Assembly: GCF_003996995.1 (NCBI RefSeq)
Contig: NZ_RZTT01000009.1
Location: forward strand, 1-35,853
Source of the DNA: Mesorhizobium sp. M7A.T.Ca.US.000.02.2.1
GTDB lineage: Bacteria > Pseudomonadota > Alphaproteobacteria > Rhizobiales > Rhizobiaceae
Direction: 5' to 3'
DNA length: 35,853 bases
The notes beneath the pieces were generated by a model. That model ran no database searches. It was not told the DNA's origin and worked only from the letters and a program-made list of their open reading frames with translations. Shown in pieces: positions 34,014 to 35,853 of the stretch (position 1 is the first letter of the stretch; each line of letters starts with the position of its first letter). The translations under genes and the position numbers were made by a program.

Positions 34014-35804
34014 TTAGAACGCTTCCGCCGGCAGTGCCATCAATGTGTCGGCGCCGCTCGAAATGCGGGCGAGATGCGCCGACGTCTCCGGCATGATCCG
34101 CTCCATGAAGAAGCGCCCCGTCACGACCTTGTTGTCGTAAAAAGATTGCGCGCCATTGGCGTCCGTCTTGCCAAGTGCCACCTTGGCCATCTGCGCCCAC
34201 ATATAGCCCAGAGCGACGAGGCCGAAGAGATGCATGTAGTCGGTCGAGGCGGCACCGGCATTGTCGGGCTTGGCCATGCCGTTCTGCACCAGCCACATGG
34301 TGGCGGCCTGCAAATCGTTGAGACCTTTCTTCAGCGCCTTGGTGAATGGCGCCATCTTCTCGTCGGAGCGGTTCTCCTCGCAGAACTCACCGACTTCCTT
34401 GAAGAAGGCCTGCACGGCGCGGCCGCCATTCAGGCCGAGTTTGCGGCCGACGAGGTCGAGCGCCTGGATGCCGTTGGCGCCTTCATAGATCATGGCGATG
34501 CGGGCATCGCGCACGAACTGGCTCATGCCGTGCTCTTCGATATAACCGTGACCGCCGAACACCTGCTGCGCCATGACGGCGTGGTCGAAGCCCTTGTCCG
34601 TGAGCACGCCCTTGACCACCGGTGTCATCAGGCCGGTGTAATCGTCGGCGGCCTGGCGGTCCTTGTCGTCGCCGGAGCGGTGGGCAATGTCGGACTTGAT
34701 CGCCGTCCACAGCGCCAGCGCGCGGCCGGCCTCGTTGAAGGCCTTCATGGTCATCAGGCTGCGGCGGATATCGGGATGGACGATGATCGGGTCGGCCTTC
34801 TTGTCCGGCGCCTTCGGCCCCGACAATGAGCGGCCCTGCAAACGGTCCTTGGCGTAGCCGACAGCGTTCTGATAGGCGATCTCCGACAGCGACAGCCCCT
34901 GCAGGCCCACACCAAGGCGCGCCTCGTTCATCATCGTGAACATCGCCTTCAGGCCGCCATTGGCCTCGCCGAGCAGCGTGCCCTCAGCCTCGTCATAGTT
35001 CATGACGCAGGTCGAATTGCCATGGATGCCCATCTTCTCCTCGATCGAGCCGCAGGAGACGGTGTTCCTGGTGCCCGGATTGCCCGATGCGTCGAGCTTG
35101 AGCTTCGGCACGATGAACAGAGAGATGCCCTTGACGCCTTCCGGCGCACCCTCGATGCGGGCCAGTACCAGATGGACGATGTTGTCCGACATGTCGTGTT
35201 CGCCGGCCGAGATGAAGATCTTCTGGCCTGAAATTTTATAGGTGCCATCGCCGTTCGGCACCGCCTTGGTCCGCAACAGGCCCAGATCCGTGCCGCAATG
35301 CGGCTCGGTCAGGTTCATGGTGCCGGTCCAGGCACCCTCGATCATCCTCGGCAACCATGTTGACTTCTGCTCGTCGGTGCCGTGGGTGATGATCGCGGCG
35401 ATCGCGCCTTGCGTCAGGCCCGGATACATCATCAAGGACATATTGGCCGAGACCATATATTCGGCGACGGCGGTATGCACGGCATAGGGCAGGCCCTGGC
35501 CGCCGAACTCGACGGGTGCAGCCAATCCCATCCAGCCGCCCTCGCGATACTGGTCGAAGGCCTCCTTGAAACCTTTCGGCGTGGTCACCGAGCCATCGTC
35601 GTGACGCACACAGCCTTCCATGTCGCCGACACGGTTCAGCGGATGCATGACGTTTTCGGCGAGCTTGGCGCCTTCGGCGAGGATCGCCTCGAGCACATCG
35701 GGCGTGGCGTCGGCAAATCCGGGAAGGTTCGAATAACGCTGATAACCCAGAACCTCGTTGAGCACGAACAGCGTATCCTGGACCGGAGCCCTGTATGTCG
35801 GCAT
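34014..35804 (-). CDS. Acyl-CoA dehydrogenase with C-terminal extension, DmdC-like
   Basis: This 596-residue flavoprotein is of the long acyl-CoA dehydrogenase group that includes 3-methylmercaptopropionyl-CoA dehydrogenase. Order: an N-terminal extension ([18 protein letters not shown]), the helical domain, the beta domain with [19 protein letters not shown] and [16 protein letters not shown], then the catalytic C-terminal helical domain ([40 protein letters not shown]) and an extra C-terminal domain of about 120 residues. The glutamate in YEGANGIQ is where the catalytic base lies in this group. The ATG at 35804 follows GGTGGAG. Orthologues in rhizobia head the acyl-CoA dehydrogenase-thiolase-fadB cluster, as here. 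Whether it acts on sulfur compounds or fatty acyl-CoA is not decided by sequence. Confidence 0.9.
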   Translation of the reverse strand: MPTYRAPVQDTLFVLNEVLGYQRYSNLPGFADATPDVLEAILAEGAKLAENVMHPLNRVGDMEGCVRHDDGSVTTPKGFKEAFDQYREGGWMGLAAPVEFGGQGLPYAVHTAVAEYMVSANMSLMMYPGLTQGAIAAIITHGTDEQKSTWLPRMIEGAWTGTMNLTEPHCGTDLGLLRTKAVPNGDGTYKISGQKIFISAGEHDMSDNIVHLVLARIEGAPEGVKGISLFIVPKLKLDASGNPGTRNTVSCGSIEEKMGIHGNSTCVMNYDEAEGTLLGEANGGLKAMFTMMNEARLGVGLQGLSLSEIAYQNAVGYAKDRLQGRSLSGPKAPDKKADPIIVHPDIRRSLMTMKAFNEAGRALALWTAIKSDIAHRSGDDKDRQAADDYTGLMTPVVKGVLTDKGFDHAVMAQQVFGGHGYIEEHGMSQFVRDARIAMIYEGANGIQALDLVGRKLGLNGGRAVQAFFKEVGEFCEENRSDEKMAPFTKALKKGLNDLQAATMWLVQNGMAKPDNAGAASTDYMHLFGLVALGYMWAQMAKVALGKTDANGAQSFYDNKVVTGRFFMERIMPETSAHLARISSGADTLMALPAEAF

Positions 35805-35853
35805 GCTTTTTCTCCACCCTGCAAACCCGGTCCGAATGCCCCGAAGACAAGCC
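35805..35853. other. Window end, upstream of the DmdC-like gene
   Basis: These 49 bases contain the ribosome site of the DmdC-like gene and nothing else that I can identify. The promoter of the fatty-acid oxidation cluster probably lies beyond the window. Confidence 0.5.

Overview
The window is chromosomal DNA from a GC-rich alphaproteobacterium of the order Hyphomicrobiales (Rhizobiales), most likely Mesorhizobium or a close relative. The evidence is the gbpR-chvE-gguABC sugar locus, a SAM-II riboswitch in front of metZ, GcrA with clustered GANTC sites, a class I lysyl-tRNA synthetase, and RIME-like and palindromic intergenic repeats of the rhizobial kind. The genus is an inference from content; no 16S gene or database search was available.

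Layout. 1-6598: a LysR regulator (GbpR-like) divergent from a sugar-binding protein, ABC ATPase, permease and FAH-fold enzyme (chvE-gguA-gguB-gguC). 6603-8737: a large palindromic repeat, an orphan amino-acid-type binding protein and a double-domain dCTP deaminase. 8738-10198: metZ behind a SAM-II riboswitch and an intrinsic terminator. 10222-12059: a BrnT/BrnA toxin-antitoxin pair and a GT21-type glycosyltransferase. 12293-16003: apaG, then hslO, argF and argD, which read leftwards as argD-argF-hslO. 16004-17011: the argD/gcrA divergent region with four GANTC sites, gcrA, and an unusual inverted heptamer-repeat/terminator structure. 17018-21354: corA, phoU, a PhoR-like kinase, and a divergent ppk2, which together form a phosphate/ion theme; no pst genes lie between phoR and phoU.

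21408-24735 is the most interesting accessory region: a LuxR receptor, a LuxI-type synthase, and a crotonase-fold protein that starts 14 bases after the luxI stop. The crotonase lacks both hydratase glutamates but has an isomerase-type aspartate. A periplasmic binding protein is divergent from luxR. This suggests a quorum-sensing cassette that makes an acyl-homoserine lactone with a modified, perhaps unsaturated, acyl chain.

24796-29180: a TerB-like protein, lysS, an SNase-fold membrane protein whose gene overlaps the end of lysS, a LexA-like S24 repressor, and a hotdog thioesterase. 29246-35804: a leftward fatty-acid oxidation cluster (DmdC-like acyl-CoA dehydrogenase, a second acyl-CoA dehydrogenase broken by one extra base, thiolase, and the bifunctional hydratase/dehydrogenase). 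Apart from the two broken or partial entries (1-979 cut by the window edge; 32722-33892 frameshifted), the genes look intact. No tRNA, rRNA, insertion sequence or CRISPR array was seen.
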